A DNA stretch of 64,000 bases, taken from positions 62,001 to 126,000 of the forward strand of contig CANRFZ010000007.1 of the NCBI GenBank assembly GCA_947630025.1. The letters run 5' to 3'. Of this stretch, positions 1 through 6,611 are shown one piece after another. A program made the position numbers and the translations under genes. Each line of letters begins with the position of its first letter. Position 1 is the first letter of the stretch. Below the pieces are notes generated by a model. The model saw nothing but the letters and a program-made list of their open reading frames with translations, had not been told where the DNA came from and searched no databases. The stretch is from an uncultured Lachnospiraceae bacterium. Its GTDB lineage: Bacteria > Bacillota > Clostridia > Lachnospirales > Lachnospiraceae.

Positions 1-2
1 AT

Positions 3-71
3 ATCCGGAAACCGTTTGAACCCCGGCTTTTGCTGGATACCATCGAAGGCGTTTTACAGACGGAGGAGTAG
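3..71 (+). CDS. C-terminal end of a response-regulator receiver domain (partial)
   Basis: The frame is open from base 3 to a TAG at 69-71 and gives 22 residues beginning IRKPFEPRLLLDTI. The KPF stretch followed by an amphipathic helix is what closes a CheY-like receiver domain, where the lysine contacts the phosphoryl group. The rest of the gene lies outside the window, so an output domain cannot be judged, but a stop this soon after KPF fits a single-domain regulator. The next gene starts 5 nt downstream and its ribosome binding site overlaps this stop, so the two are probably co-transcribed. Confidence 0.5.
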   Translation: MRKPFEPRLLLDTIEGVLQTEE

Positions 72-76
72 AGAAT

Positions 77-463
77 ATGGACATGAGCGGCATTATTGAC
101 CTGCTTTTTTTGGTCAGCGGCGTATATCTGATCGGCACCGCGCTGGCGGCCAAGGCACAGGGAACGATTTCCGCCAACGTGATGCTCAACAAGAGCTTTA
201 CGGAGAAGGATATCAACGACCGGGCGGGCTTCATAGAGTATCTGTATAAACGGATTCTGCTATCGGGCGTGCTGATCGTACTGGCGTCTATTGTGCATCT
301 GGCCAACGACTATTATTTTGCGTCCAGCGCGCTGACGTGGCTGGGGAGCGGCATGATCCTGCTGGCGCTGGTCATCTATGTGGTGTCCTACAAGAAGTGT
401 CAGAAGATGTATGTTCCCAAACTGCAGGCTTTAGAAAAAAAGAGCAAAAAAAGAGATGCCTAG
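77..463 (+). CDS. small integral membrane protein, unknown function
   Basis: A 128-residue protein starting at ATG 77 behind GGAGG (62-66). I see hydrophobic segments at about residues 7-26, 60-78 and 85-105, and a lysine-rich C-terminal tail that should face the cytoplasm. No catalytic motif was recognised. It follows a truncated response-regulator gene at operon spacing and converges with citrate synthase. Its last codons (Lys-Arg-Asp-Ala-stop) lie inside a perfect palindrome that also encodes the last codons of citrate synthase on the other strand. A DUF3784-like function is possible but unproven. Confidence 0.7.
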   Translation: MDMSGIIDLLFLVSGVYLIGTALAAKAQGTISANVMLNKSFTEKDINDRAGFIEYLYKRILLSGVLIVLASIVHLANDYYFASSALTWLGSGMILLALVIYVVSYKKCQKMYVPKLQALEKKSKKRDA

Positions 464-474
464 GCATCTCTTTT
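449..474. terminator. bidirectional terminator palindrome inside two overlapping 3' coding ends
   Basis: A perfect 26-bp palindrome centred between 461 and 462 forms an 11-bp stem with a CTAG loop. Read on the minus strand, citrate synthase transcription, the stem is followed by about seven U residues (complement of 446-452), a strong intrinsic terminator. On the plus strand only four U residues follow. The stop codons of the two convergent genes overlap in its centre. Confidence 0.75.
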
Positions 475-1830
475 GTCCATTTTGATATATTCTTTGTCGG
501 TGCTGACGGACTTGTACGCCGGTCGGATGATTTTGCCGTTGTTGGCCAGTTCTTCCATGCGGTGGGCGCTCCAGCCTACGATTCTGGCGATGGCAAAGAT
601 CGGCGTGTAGAGCTCGATCGGCAGATTCAGCATATTGTATACAAAACCGGAATAGAAGTCCACGTTGACGTTGACGCCCTTGTAGATAGGCCGCTCCTTG
701 GAGATGATTTCTGGGGCCAGTTTTTCCACCAGCGCGTACAGGGCAAATTCGTCGTGAAGCCCTTTTTCCTCAGAAAGCCGCTCCACAAAACTCTTAAAGA
801 TGACCGCACGCGGATCGGACTTGGAGTACACGGCGTGTCCGACGCCGTAGATCAGTCCAGCATGGTCGAAAGCGTCCTTGTGCAGCAGTTTTGTCAGATA
901 ATCGGCCACTTGTCCTTCGTCGGACCAGTCGGCCACTTCCCGCTTCATCTCCTCAAACATCTGGACAACCTTGATATTGGCACCGCCATGGCGGGGGCCT
1001 TTTAACGAACCGATGGCCGCCGCGATGACGGAGTAGGTGTCCGTCAGGGAGGAGGTGACGACGTGCGTCGTAAAGCTGGAATTGTTGCCGCCGCCGTGTT
1101 CCATATGTAAGATCAGGGCGATGTCCAGAATCTTGGCCTCCAGCGGCGTGTATTTACTGTCGGGACGGAGAATGTGGAGAATATTCTCGGCGTTGGACAG
1201 TTCGGCCTGCGGCTGGTGGATATACAGACTCTCGCCGTTGTGGTAGTGGTTGTACGCCTGATAGCCGTAGATGGAAAGCATCGGGAACAATGCGATCAAC
1301 TGCAGGCACTGGCGCAGTACGTTCGGCAGGGAAGTGTCGTCGGCCCGGTCGTCGTAAGAATACAGGGTGAGGACGCTTCTCGCCAGCGTGTTCATCATGT
1401 CGTTGCTGGGCGCTTTCATGATGATGTCACGCACGAAGCTCGTCGGCAGAGAGCGGTAGTCGGACAACAGTCTGGAAAAATCCTTTAACTCCTGTCGGTT
1501 CGGCAGCTTGTTGAACAGAAGAAGGTAGGTCACTTCCTCGAAGCCGAAACGGTTCTCGGAGGAAAAGCCCTCCACCAGATCCTGCACGTTGTAGCCCCGG
1601 TAGAACAGTCTGCCGTGGGTGGGAATCTGCACGCCGTCCACCACCTTGCTGGCGCGCACATCCGAAATATTGGTGAGGCCGGCGAGGACGCCCTTGCCGT
1701 TTAAATCGCGCAGACCGCGCTTTACATCATATTTGGTAAATAATTCGGTATCTATCATACCGGCCTGCTCGCTGAGAGCCGCAAGCCGAACGATCTCTGG
1801 CGTAATTTCCGAAAAACTGTTCTGTTCCAT
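460..1830 (-). CDS. gltA: citrate synthase (Si type)
   Basis: This enzyme condenses acetyl-CoA with oxaloacetate to citrate in the cytoplasm. The 456-residue product carries the family signatures HGGGN (about residue 243), LKGPRHGGAN (about 277, first catalytic His) and GVGHAVYSKSDPRA (about 330, second His region). The catalytic Asp is expected in the VNVDFYSG stretch. I place the start at 1830, giving MEQNSF, because GGAGG sits 8 nt upstream; an in-frame ATG 8 codons earlier lacks a good site. Upstream lies an inverted copy of the hairpin repeat family, and the gene ends in the palindrome at 449-474. A second, unrelated citrate synthase candidate lies at 32.8 kb. Confidence 0.95.
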   Translation of the reverse strand: MEQNSFSEITPEIVRLAALSEQAGMIDTELFTKYDVKRGLRDLNGKGVLAGLTNISDVRASKVVDGVQIPTHGRLFYRGYNVQDLVEGFSSENRFGFEEVTYLLLFNKLPNRQELKDFSRLLSDYRSLPTSFVRDIIMKAPSNDMMNTLARSVLTLYSYDDRADDTSLPNVLRQCLQLIALFPMLSIYGYQAYNHYHNGESLYIHQPQAELSNAENILHILRPDSKYTPLEAKILDIALILHMEHGGGNNSSFTTHVVTSSLTDTYSVIAAAIGSLKGPRHGGANIKVVQMFEEMKREVADWSDEGQVADYLTKLLHKDAFDHAGLIYGVGHAVYSKSDPRAVIFKSFVERLSEEKGLHDEFALYALVEKLAPEIISKERPIYKGVNVNVDFYSGFVYNMLNLPIELYTPIFAIARIVGWSAHRMEELANNGKIIRPAYKSVSTDKEYIKMDKRDA

Positions 1831-1870
1831 GATAAATGCCTCCTTCCCCATCATCCTATATAATTATCAT

Positions 1871-2003
1871 CATCTCTGATGCCAGTATCATAAACCATTT
1901 CCGGAGAATCCCGCAGGGATTCTCTAGAGTTAATTGCGGAGCAATTTACTCATGTTAATTGCGGAGCAATTTACTCATGTTAATTGCGGAGCAATTTACT
2001 CTT
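1871..2003 (-). repeat. hairpin repeat family, inverted copy with three tandem 25-bp units
   Basis: Read on the minus strand this is the same family as the copies at 28.3 and 47.7 kb. It has an ATGATAATAA start, the hairpin GAGAATCCC-tgc-GGGATTCTC (1904-1924), and the tail ending TACTGGCATCAGAGATG (near 1871-1889). Between start and hairpin are three direct 25-bp units at 1930-1954, 1955-1979 and 1980-2001 (the last incomplete), each with a small AATTGC/GCAATT stem. It lies 40-170 bp upstream of gltA in the same direction as the gene, so it may be transcribed as part of the gltA leader. The rest of 1831-2263 holds no gene. Confidence 0.8.
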
Positions 2004-2088
2004 ATTATCATAGCATGAAAGAAACTGCCGGCACAAGGAAAAACGTTAATTTAAGAAAGATTTAACATTATTCAAAAGTTGTTCACAT

Positions 2089-2115
2089 ATGCCGCAAACC
2101 GCCAAAATGCGGCAT
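2089..2115. other. hairpin in the deoC upstream region
   Basis: ATGCCGCA (2089-2096) and TGCGGCAT (2108-2115) form a perfect 8-bp stem with an 11-nt loop. No U-run follows. It could be an operator for a deo-type regulator or a leader hairpin. I see no convincing -35/-10 pair for deoC nearby; TACAAT at 2153-2158 is the best -10. Confidence 0.35.
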
Positions 2116-2263
2116 TTCGGATTTATGACTGGCGTTTTTTGGGAAACCGTATTACAATAAAAAGAGGACACGGCAGGCCGCCTTCGGCTCAGGGCAGGAT
2201 CAAAAATGGGACGGCGGCAGGTGTCCGCATCACACGAAACAGAGAGAGCAGGAGAGAGAGTAT

Positions 2264-2911
2264 ATGGAGAAACAGGAGATTCTGAGTCATGTGGATCACA
2301 CGCAGCTGCAGGCATACGCTGCATGGGAAGATATCGTGAAGCTGTGCGACGAGGCGGTGGCAAACAAAACCGCTTCCGTCTGTGTGCCGCCCACTTATAT
2401 TAAGCGCATCCGCGATGCCTACGGCGATCGGCTGACCATCTGTACGGTGGTGGGATTCCCGCTGGGTTACTCCGTCACGGAGGCCAAGGCCGCGGAGGTG
2501 CGGCAGGCACTTGCGGACGGCGCGGACGAGATCGATATGGTGGTGAATATCAGCGATGTCAAGAACGGTATGTACGACAAAGTGGAGCAGGAGATCCGCA
2601 CCCTGAAGGCGGTCTGCGGGACGCATATCCTGAAAGTGATCGTCGAGACGTGTTATCTGACGGAGGACGAAAAAATCGCCATGTGCCATGCCGTGACACG
2701 GGCAGGAGCCGATTATATCAAGACTTCCACCGGATTCGGCACCGGCGGTGCGACGATAGAGGACGTGCGGCTCTTTCGGAAGCATATCGGGCCCGGCGTA
2801 AAGATCAAGGCCGCCGGCGGCATCTCCACGACAGCGGATCTGGAAGCCTATTTGAACGAGGGCTGCGACAGGCTGGGGACTTCCCGGGCCGTGGGACTGC
2901 TGCAGGACTGA
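2264..2911 (+). CDS. deoC: deoxyribose-phosphate aldolase
   Basis: This class I aldolase splits 2-deoxyribose 5-phosphate into glyceraldehyde 3-phosphate and acetaldehyde, the last step in using deoxynucleosides. The 215-residue protein has the DeoC signatures: KVIVETCYLT with the first lysine near residue 125, and KTSTGFGTGGAT with the Schiff-base lysine near 156. Length is normal for the family. ATG 2264 follows AGGAGAG. It stands alone here, whereas the pyrimidine-nucleoside phosphorylase that would feed the same pathway is at 58.9 kb. The gene converges on pckA with a shared terminator. Confidence 0.95.
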   Translation: MEKQEILSHVDHTQLQAYAAWEDIVKLCDEAVANKTASVCVPPTYIKRIRDAYGDRLTICTVVGFPLGYSVTEAKAAEVRQALADGADEIDMVVNISDVKNGMYDKVEQEIRTLKAVCGTHILKVIVETCYLTEDEKIAMCHAVTRAGADYIKTSTGFGTGGATIEDVRLFRKHIGPGVKIKAAGGISTTADLEAYLNEGCDRLGTSRAVGLLQD

Positions 2912-3009
2912 CGGCGAATACAGACGGACGCAGATAGAATGTAGATAGAATGTAGAATAGAAGTCAGACAGGACGGCGGCGGTTCGTTCCTGCGCTGCGG
3001 GAAGCGTAA

Positions 3010-3038
3010 AAAACGGGTGTGGAATCCACACCCGTTTT
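3010..3038. terminator. bidirectional terminator between deoC and pckA
   Basis: A perfect 13-bp stem (3010-3022 with 3026-3038) has a 3-nt loop, and A-rich and T-rich ends. It can work on both strands for the convergent deoC and pckA genes. Confidence 0.9.
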
Positions 3039-3059
3039 CATGTATCGGTTCGATAAGGA

Positions 3060-4664
3060 TTATAACTGAGGGCCAGCCGCCACCAGCGCTTTGCCGGCGT
3101 CGTTGCCTTCGTATTTCGCAAAGTTCTTGATGAATCTCTGCGCCAGATCTTTCGCCTTGGTCTCCCACTCGGAAACGTCGGCGTATGTGTTGCGGGGATC
3201 GAGAATGTTGGTGTCAACACCCGGAAGCTCCGTGGGCACTTCAAAGTTGAAGTAAGGAATCTTCTTCGTGGACGCCTTCTCGATGTCGCCGTTTAAGATC
3301 GCGTCGATGATACCGCGCGTATCTTTGATGGAGATACGCTTGCCGGTGCCGTTCCAGCCCGTATTTACCAGATATGCCTTGGCGTTGTTGGCTTCCATCT
3401 TCTTGACGAGCTCCTCGCCGTATTTGGTGGGATGCAGCTCTAGGAATGCCTGACCAAAGCAAGCAGAGAACGTAGGAGTAGGCTCCGTGATGCCGCGCTC
3501 CGTGCCTGCCAGTTTAGCCGTGAAGCCGGACAGGAAGTAGTACTGTGTCTGCTCGGGCGTCAGTACGGATACCGGAGGCAGTACGCCGAACGCATCCGCG
3601 GACAGGAAGATGACATTCTTCGCCGCCGGTGCGGAGGAAACAGGACGTACAATGTTCTGGATATGATTGATCGGGTAGGATACACGTGTATTCTCCGTTG
3701 TGCTGCCGTCGCTGAAATCAATCTTGCCGTTTGCGTCAACGGTAACGTTCTCCAGCAGCGCGTCGCGCTTGATCGCATTGTAGATATCGGGCTCGGAGTC
3801 TTTGTCCAGATTGATGACCTTGGCATAGCAGCCGCCCTCGAAGTTGAACACGCCGTTGTCGTCCCAGCCGTGCTCGTCGTCGCCGATCAGCAGACGCTTG
3901 GGGTCCGTGGAAAGCGTTGTCTTACCCGTGCCGGACAGACCGAAGAAGATCGCCGTATTCTTGCCGTCCATATCCGTGTTGGCGGAGCAGTGCATGGAAG
4001 CGATTCCCTTTAGCGGCAGATAGTAGTTCATCATGGAGAACATACCCTTCTTCATCTCGCCGCCGTACCATGTGTTGATGATAACCTGTTCGCGGCTGGT
4101 GATGTTGAAAGCAACGCAGGTCTCGGAGTTGAGGCCCAGCTCCTTGTAATTCTCAACTTTTGCCTTGGATGCGTTGTAAACTACGAAATCGGGCTCGAAG
4201 TCTGCCAGCTCCTCGTCGGAAGGCTGGATGAACATATTCTTGATGAAGTGCGCCTGCCATGCAACCTCAACGATGAAGCGAACCGCCATGCGGGTGTCCT
4301 TGTTCGCGCCGCAGAATGCGTCTACGACGAAAAGCCGCTTGTTGCAGAGCTCTTTCTTTGCCAGATCCTTGACGGTAGCCCAGACCTCCTCGGACATGGG
4401 GTGGTTGTCGTTCTTGTACTCGTCGGAAGTCCACCAAACGGTATCTTTGGAATTGGCGTCCATAACGATATACTTATCTTTAGGGGAACGTCCCGTATAG
4501 ATACCTGTCATAACGTTGACTGCGCCCAGCTCGCTGACTTGGCCTTTCTCATAGCCCTCCAGACCGGGTTTGATCTCTTCTTCATATAACATATCGTAAG
4601 AAGGATTGTGCACGATCTCGGTGGTTCCGGTGATGCCGTACTTGCTCAAATCAATTTGTGCCAT
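3060..4664 (-). CDS. pckA: phosphoenolpyruvate carboxykinase (ATP)
   Basis: The enzyme interconverts oxaloacetate plus ATP with PEP, CO2 and ADP. In gut anaerobes it often runs toward oxaloacetate, fixing CO2 and making ATP. The 534-residue product has the kinase-1a loop [11 protein letters not shown] near residue 243, the oxaloacetate/metal-binding run [15 protein letters not shown] near 215, and the IGDDEHGW segment. Length is typical. ATG 4664 follows AAAGAGG at 8 nt. The gene has its own promoter (4732-4759, minus strand) and sits divergent from the GGDEF gene. Confidence 0.97.
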   Translation of the reverse strand: MAQIDLSKYGITGTTEIVHNPSYDMLYEEEIKPGLEGYEKGQVSELGAVNVMTGIYTGRSPKDKYIVMDANSKDTVWWTSDEYKNDNHPMSEEVWATVKDLAKKELCNKRLFVVDAFCGANKDTRMAVRFIVEVAWQAHFIKNMFIQPSDEELADFEPDFVVYNASKAKVENYKELGLNSETCVAFNITSREQVIINTWYGGEMKKGMFSMMNYYLPLKGIASMHCSANTDMDGKNTAIFFGLSGTGKTTLSTDPKRLLIGDDEHGWDDNGVFNFEGGCYAKVINLDKDSEPDIYNAIKRDALLENVTVDANGKIDFSDGSTTENTRVSYPINHIQNIVRPVSSAPAAKNVIFLSADAFGVLPPVSVLTPEQTQYYFLSGFTAKLAGTERGITEPTPTFSACFGQAFLELHPTKYGEELVKKMEANNAKAYLVNTGWNGTGKRISIKDTRGIIDAILNGDIEKASTKKIPYFNFEVPTELPGVDTNILDPRNTYADVSEWETKAKDLAQRFIKNFAKYEGNDAGKALVAAGPQL

Positions 4665-4731
4665 TTCGATTTACCTCTTTTCTTTGAATTTTGGGAGTAT
4701 TAAGTGAAAAAACAATAGCCCATATGACTTT

Positions 4732-4759
4732 ATTATACATGATAACGGAAGAAAATCAA
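4732..4759 (-). promoter_or_regulatory. sigma-A promoter of pckA
   Basis: On the minus strand, TTGATT (4759-4754), 16 bp, then TATAAT (4737-4732). It places transcription start about 60 nt before the pckA ATG. Confidence 0.65.
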
Positions 4760-4792
4760 CAGAAATCCTAGCCGTAATTCAAAAAACTTGTA

Positions 4793-4822
4793 TTGCATTC
4801 CGCCCTGTTCTACAGATATAAT
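4793..4822 (+). promoter_or_regulatory. sigma-A promoter of the GGDEF gene
   Basis: TTGCAT (4793-4798), 18 bp, TATAAT (4817-4822). The implied transcript starts near 4829 and has a leader of about 190 nt before the GGDEF start codon, enough to hold the structured element at 4884-5014. Confidence 0.6.
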
Positions 4823-4883
4823 GGAAACAGGACGGAAGAAAACCGCGCCCGCGCGTGTAGAGGATTGGGAATACGGAGGAAAA

Positions 4884-5014
4884 GTGTGCAAAATCACACT
4901 GATGTGCTGATTTTGCACACGGGAATTTGTGCCGGAGCGTCACAAATTCCTCTGATGGCAGACGCGAATTTGAGATTCGCGTCGCCGCCGTCGCGTAAGC
5001 GCTCCGGAATGGAG
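4884..5014 (+). promoter_or_regulatory. structured leader with a possible pseudoknot, copy 1 (GGDEF gene)
   Basis: There are three perfect stems in a row: 4884-4896 with 4908-4920 (13 bp), 4922-4931 with 4941-4950 (10 bp, loop CCGGAGCGT), and 4961-4969 with 4975-4983 (9 bp). The loop bases 4932-4939 (CCGGAGCG) are fully complementary to 5000-5007 (CGCTCCGG), which end 3 nt before the GGAG ribosome binding site at 5011-5014. The same architecture, loop and ribosome-binding-site flank occur at 20.9 kb. A cis-acting translational switch is the simplest reading; the ligand is unknown and I do not recognise a named riboswitch class. Confidence 0.65.
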
Positions 5015-5020
5015 ATTGGT

Positions 5021-6271
5021 ATGTATCACTGTCATTTATGTATCTATGTCATCGGGCAGAGCAGGGAGCCGGTCGATGTGCTGAAAGAGATCGAGCCCCT
5101 GAAACACTTTAAGCACGAGTTCATCAGCAGCGCCGAGCCGAGGGAGCTGCTCACGCCGAAGGCGGATCTGATCATCGCCGACCTGACGGGCTTAAATGCG
5201 CAGACAGCGCTGCGCGGGCTGGCATATCATATGAAGGAGGGCGCGCAGCTCATCCTGATTTTGAGCAAGAACCAGACGGAGAAGATCATGGAGCAGGAGG
5301 CGGATCTTGAGAAAGTGACGGATATCTGGACGGCTCCGGTTGCGGCCAAAGAGCTGCGGTTCCGGTTCGCCAGATGGCAGCGGATCTGTAAGGAGAGCAA
5401 GGACTACTGGCAGACGCGCAATTATCTGGACACGACGATCAATAGCGTGGAGCATATGGTCTGGTACAAGGATAAGACGGGCGCGCATATGAAGGTCAAC
5501 GACTTCTTCTGCAGGACGGTGGGCAAGACGATGGAGCAGATCGAGGGCCGCGGGCATTACTATATATGGAACATCAAGCCGGACGATTACGCGAAGGGCG
5601 AATATATCTGCATGGAGTCGGAGTTTGAGGTTATGGACAAGCGCCAGACCTGTGTGTTCGATGAAACGATCAAAATCGGCAACGAGATGCGCAAACTCAA
5701 GACTTACAAATCCCCGCTCTTTGACTTGGACGGCAGCATCATGGGCACGGTGGGCGTCGCGCTGGATGTGACGGAGCTGCAGATGTATGAGCAGATGCTT
5801 ATCAAAAACGCCAGCACGGACGCGCTGACGGGCCTTTACAACAGAAGGTACGTCTACGAATATATCGAAGGGCTGGACGAAGGGCAGAACCACATTACGG
5901 TGTTCGGCATCGATCTGGATCACTTTAAGAGCATTAACGACATCTACGGCCACGCGGAGGGCGACAAGGCGCTCGTCCTTGCGGCCCGGACGCTGCAGGA
6001 GTGCATCACGGACGGCCTGATATCCAGAATCGGCGGGGACGAGTTTGAGATTGTCATGCTGGGCGAGCGCTCGGCGGAGGAGATCGAGCAGACACGTCGG
6101 ATGATCGGCGCAAAACTCAACGAAGCGTTCGCGGGAGACAGCCGCCTGCGCGGAATTACCGCCAGCGTCGGCGCGGCGCACACCGACCGGGGCAAGGAAA
6201 ACTTTGACCGTCTGACCGGTGAGGCGGACGCGCTTATGTACCGGGAGAAGGAGAAGAAACAGAAAAGATAG
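5021..6271 (+). CDS. PAS-GGDEF diguanylate cyclase
   Basis: Predicted to make cyclic di-GMP from two GTP. The 416-residue product has three parts. Residues 1-125 are receiver-like but have no clear phosphoacceptor site. About 135-265 is a PAS-type sensor (VEHMVWYKDKTGAHMKVNDF). The GGDEF domain spans about 275-415 with DLDHFKSINDIYGH and an intact GGDEF near 338. No RxxD inhibitory site is visible five residues before GGDEF, so product inhibition may be absent. I use ATG 5021 because GGAG at 5011-5014 is well spaced and the region upstream is structured RNA, not plausible protein. No transmembrane segment is seen, so it should be a cytoplasmic sensor. Confidence 0.85.
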   Translation: MYHCHLCIYVIGQSREPVDVLKEIEPLKHFKHEFISSAEPRELLTPKADLIIADLTGLNAQTALRGLAYHMKEGAQLILILSKNQTEKIMEQEADLEKVTDIWTAPVAAKELRFRFARWQRICKESKDYWQTRNYLDTTINSVEHMVWYKDKTGAHMKVNDFFCRTVGKTMEQIEGRGHYYIWNIKPDDYAKGEYICMESEFEVMDKRQTCVFDETIKIGNEMRKLKTYKSPLFDLDGSIMGTVGVALDVTELQMYEQMLIKNASTDALTGLYNRRYVYEYIEGLDEGQNHITVFGIDLDHFKSINDIYGHAEGDKALVLAARTLQECITDGLISRIGGDEFEIVMLGERSAEEIEQTRRMIGAKLNEAFAGDSRLRGITASVGAAHTDRGKENFDRLTGEADALMYREKEKKQKR

Positions 6272-6321
6272 CATCCCTCCGAAGCATTTCCGGAAAAAAG
6301 GACATATTTTATAAAATCCGG

Positions 6322-6350
6322 TTGTAATATGCCGCCGTGTCGGATATAAT
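6322..6350 (+). promoter_or_regulatory. promoter of 6S RNA
   Basis: TTGTAA (6322-6327), 17 bp, TATAAT (6345-6350). The predicted start near 6357-6359 coincides with the 5' end of the 6S closing stem. Confidence 0.75.
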
Positions 6351-6358
6351 AAGAGTAA

Positions 6359-6540
6359 CCTGAAATGTGCGATTATATCCTGTTGTTTTGAACCTACAGA
6401 TACTTTAAACGGGATTCCTATATTGCCATGCGGATGTCAGGCCTCCGGCTTCGGGCTTTGTGCAGGGGAAGGCAGAAAGATGGCTGCGGTTACCCACCTA
6501 GCTTTGCTAGGAGTCAAAAGACAGGATTCGGCATTTCGGG
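6359..6540 (+). ncRNA. ssrS: 6S RNA (RNA polymerase-binding regulatory RNA)
   Basis: About 180 nt. An interrupted long closing stem pairs CCTGAAATG (6359-6367) with CATTTCGGG (6532-6540) and TCCTGT..TTTTGA (6378-6391) with TCAAAA..ACAGGA (6513-6526). A central open region and an apical hairpin CCTAGC-ttt-GCTAGG (6497-6511) follow. This rod with a central bubble mimics an open promoter and sequesters the housekeeping RNA polymerase. The promoter and terminator bracket it exactly. Identification rests on architecture and on my recollection of clostridial 6S sequences; a covariance search with the RF00013 model would settle it. Confidence 0.78.
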
Positions 6541-6552
6541 CGATACGAAAGA

Positions 6553-6581
6553 AAAAGCAGTCGTTTCAAGCGGCTGCTTTT
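6553..6581 (+). terminator. terminator of 6S RNA
   Basis: An 11-bp stem with one G-U pair (6553-6563 with 6571-6581) and a 7-nt loop; the 3' arm ends in four T residues. It lies directly after the 6S closing stem. Confidence 0.7.
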
Positions 6582-6611
6582 GCTTATTCTCTGTGTACGG
6601 AATCGGAGCCT

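Noticed and set aside
634-644. TTGTATACAA inside gltA as a second GntR operator linking both citrate synthase genes
   Set aside because: It lies deep in the coding region and is explained by a Phe-Val-Tyr-Asn codon run; the same 10-mer occurs in the coding region at 63032-63041 (Phe-Val-Tyr-Lys).
1930-2001. Three equally spaced 25-bp direct repeats as a mini-CRISPR
   Set aside because: The units abut without spacers, each has its own small palindrome, and no cas gene is present. They are modules of the hairpin repeat family.
4883-5014. c-di-GMP riboswitch (class I or II) for the GGDEF gene
   Set aside because: The conserved bases of either class could not be found; the element is different and is also present before the EF-G paralogue.
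6423-6611. N-terminal extension of the SpoIID-like protein
   Set aside because: The frame is open, but this stretch is the 6S RNA gene and its terminator; ATG 6612 has a ribosome binding site followed by a membrane anchor.
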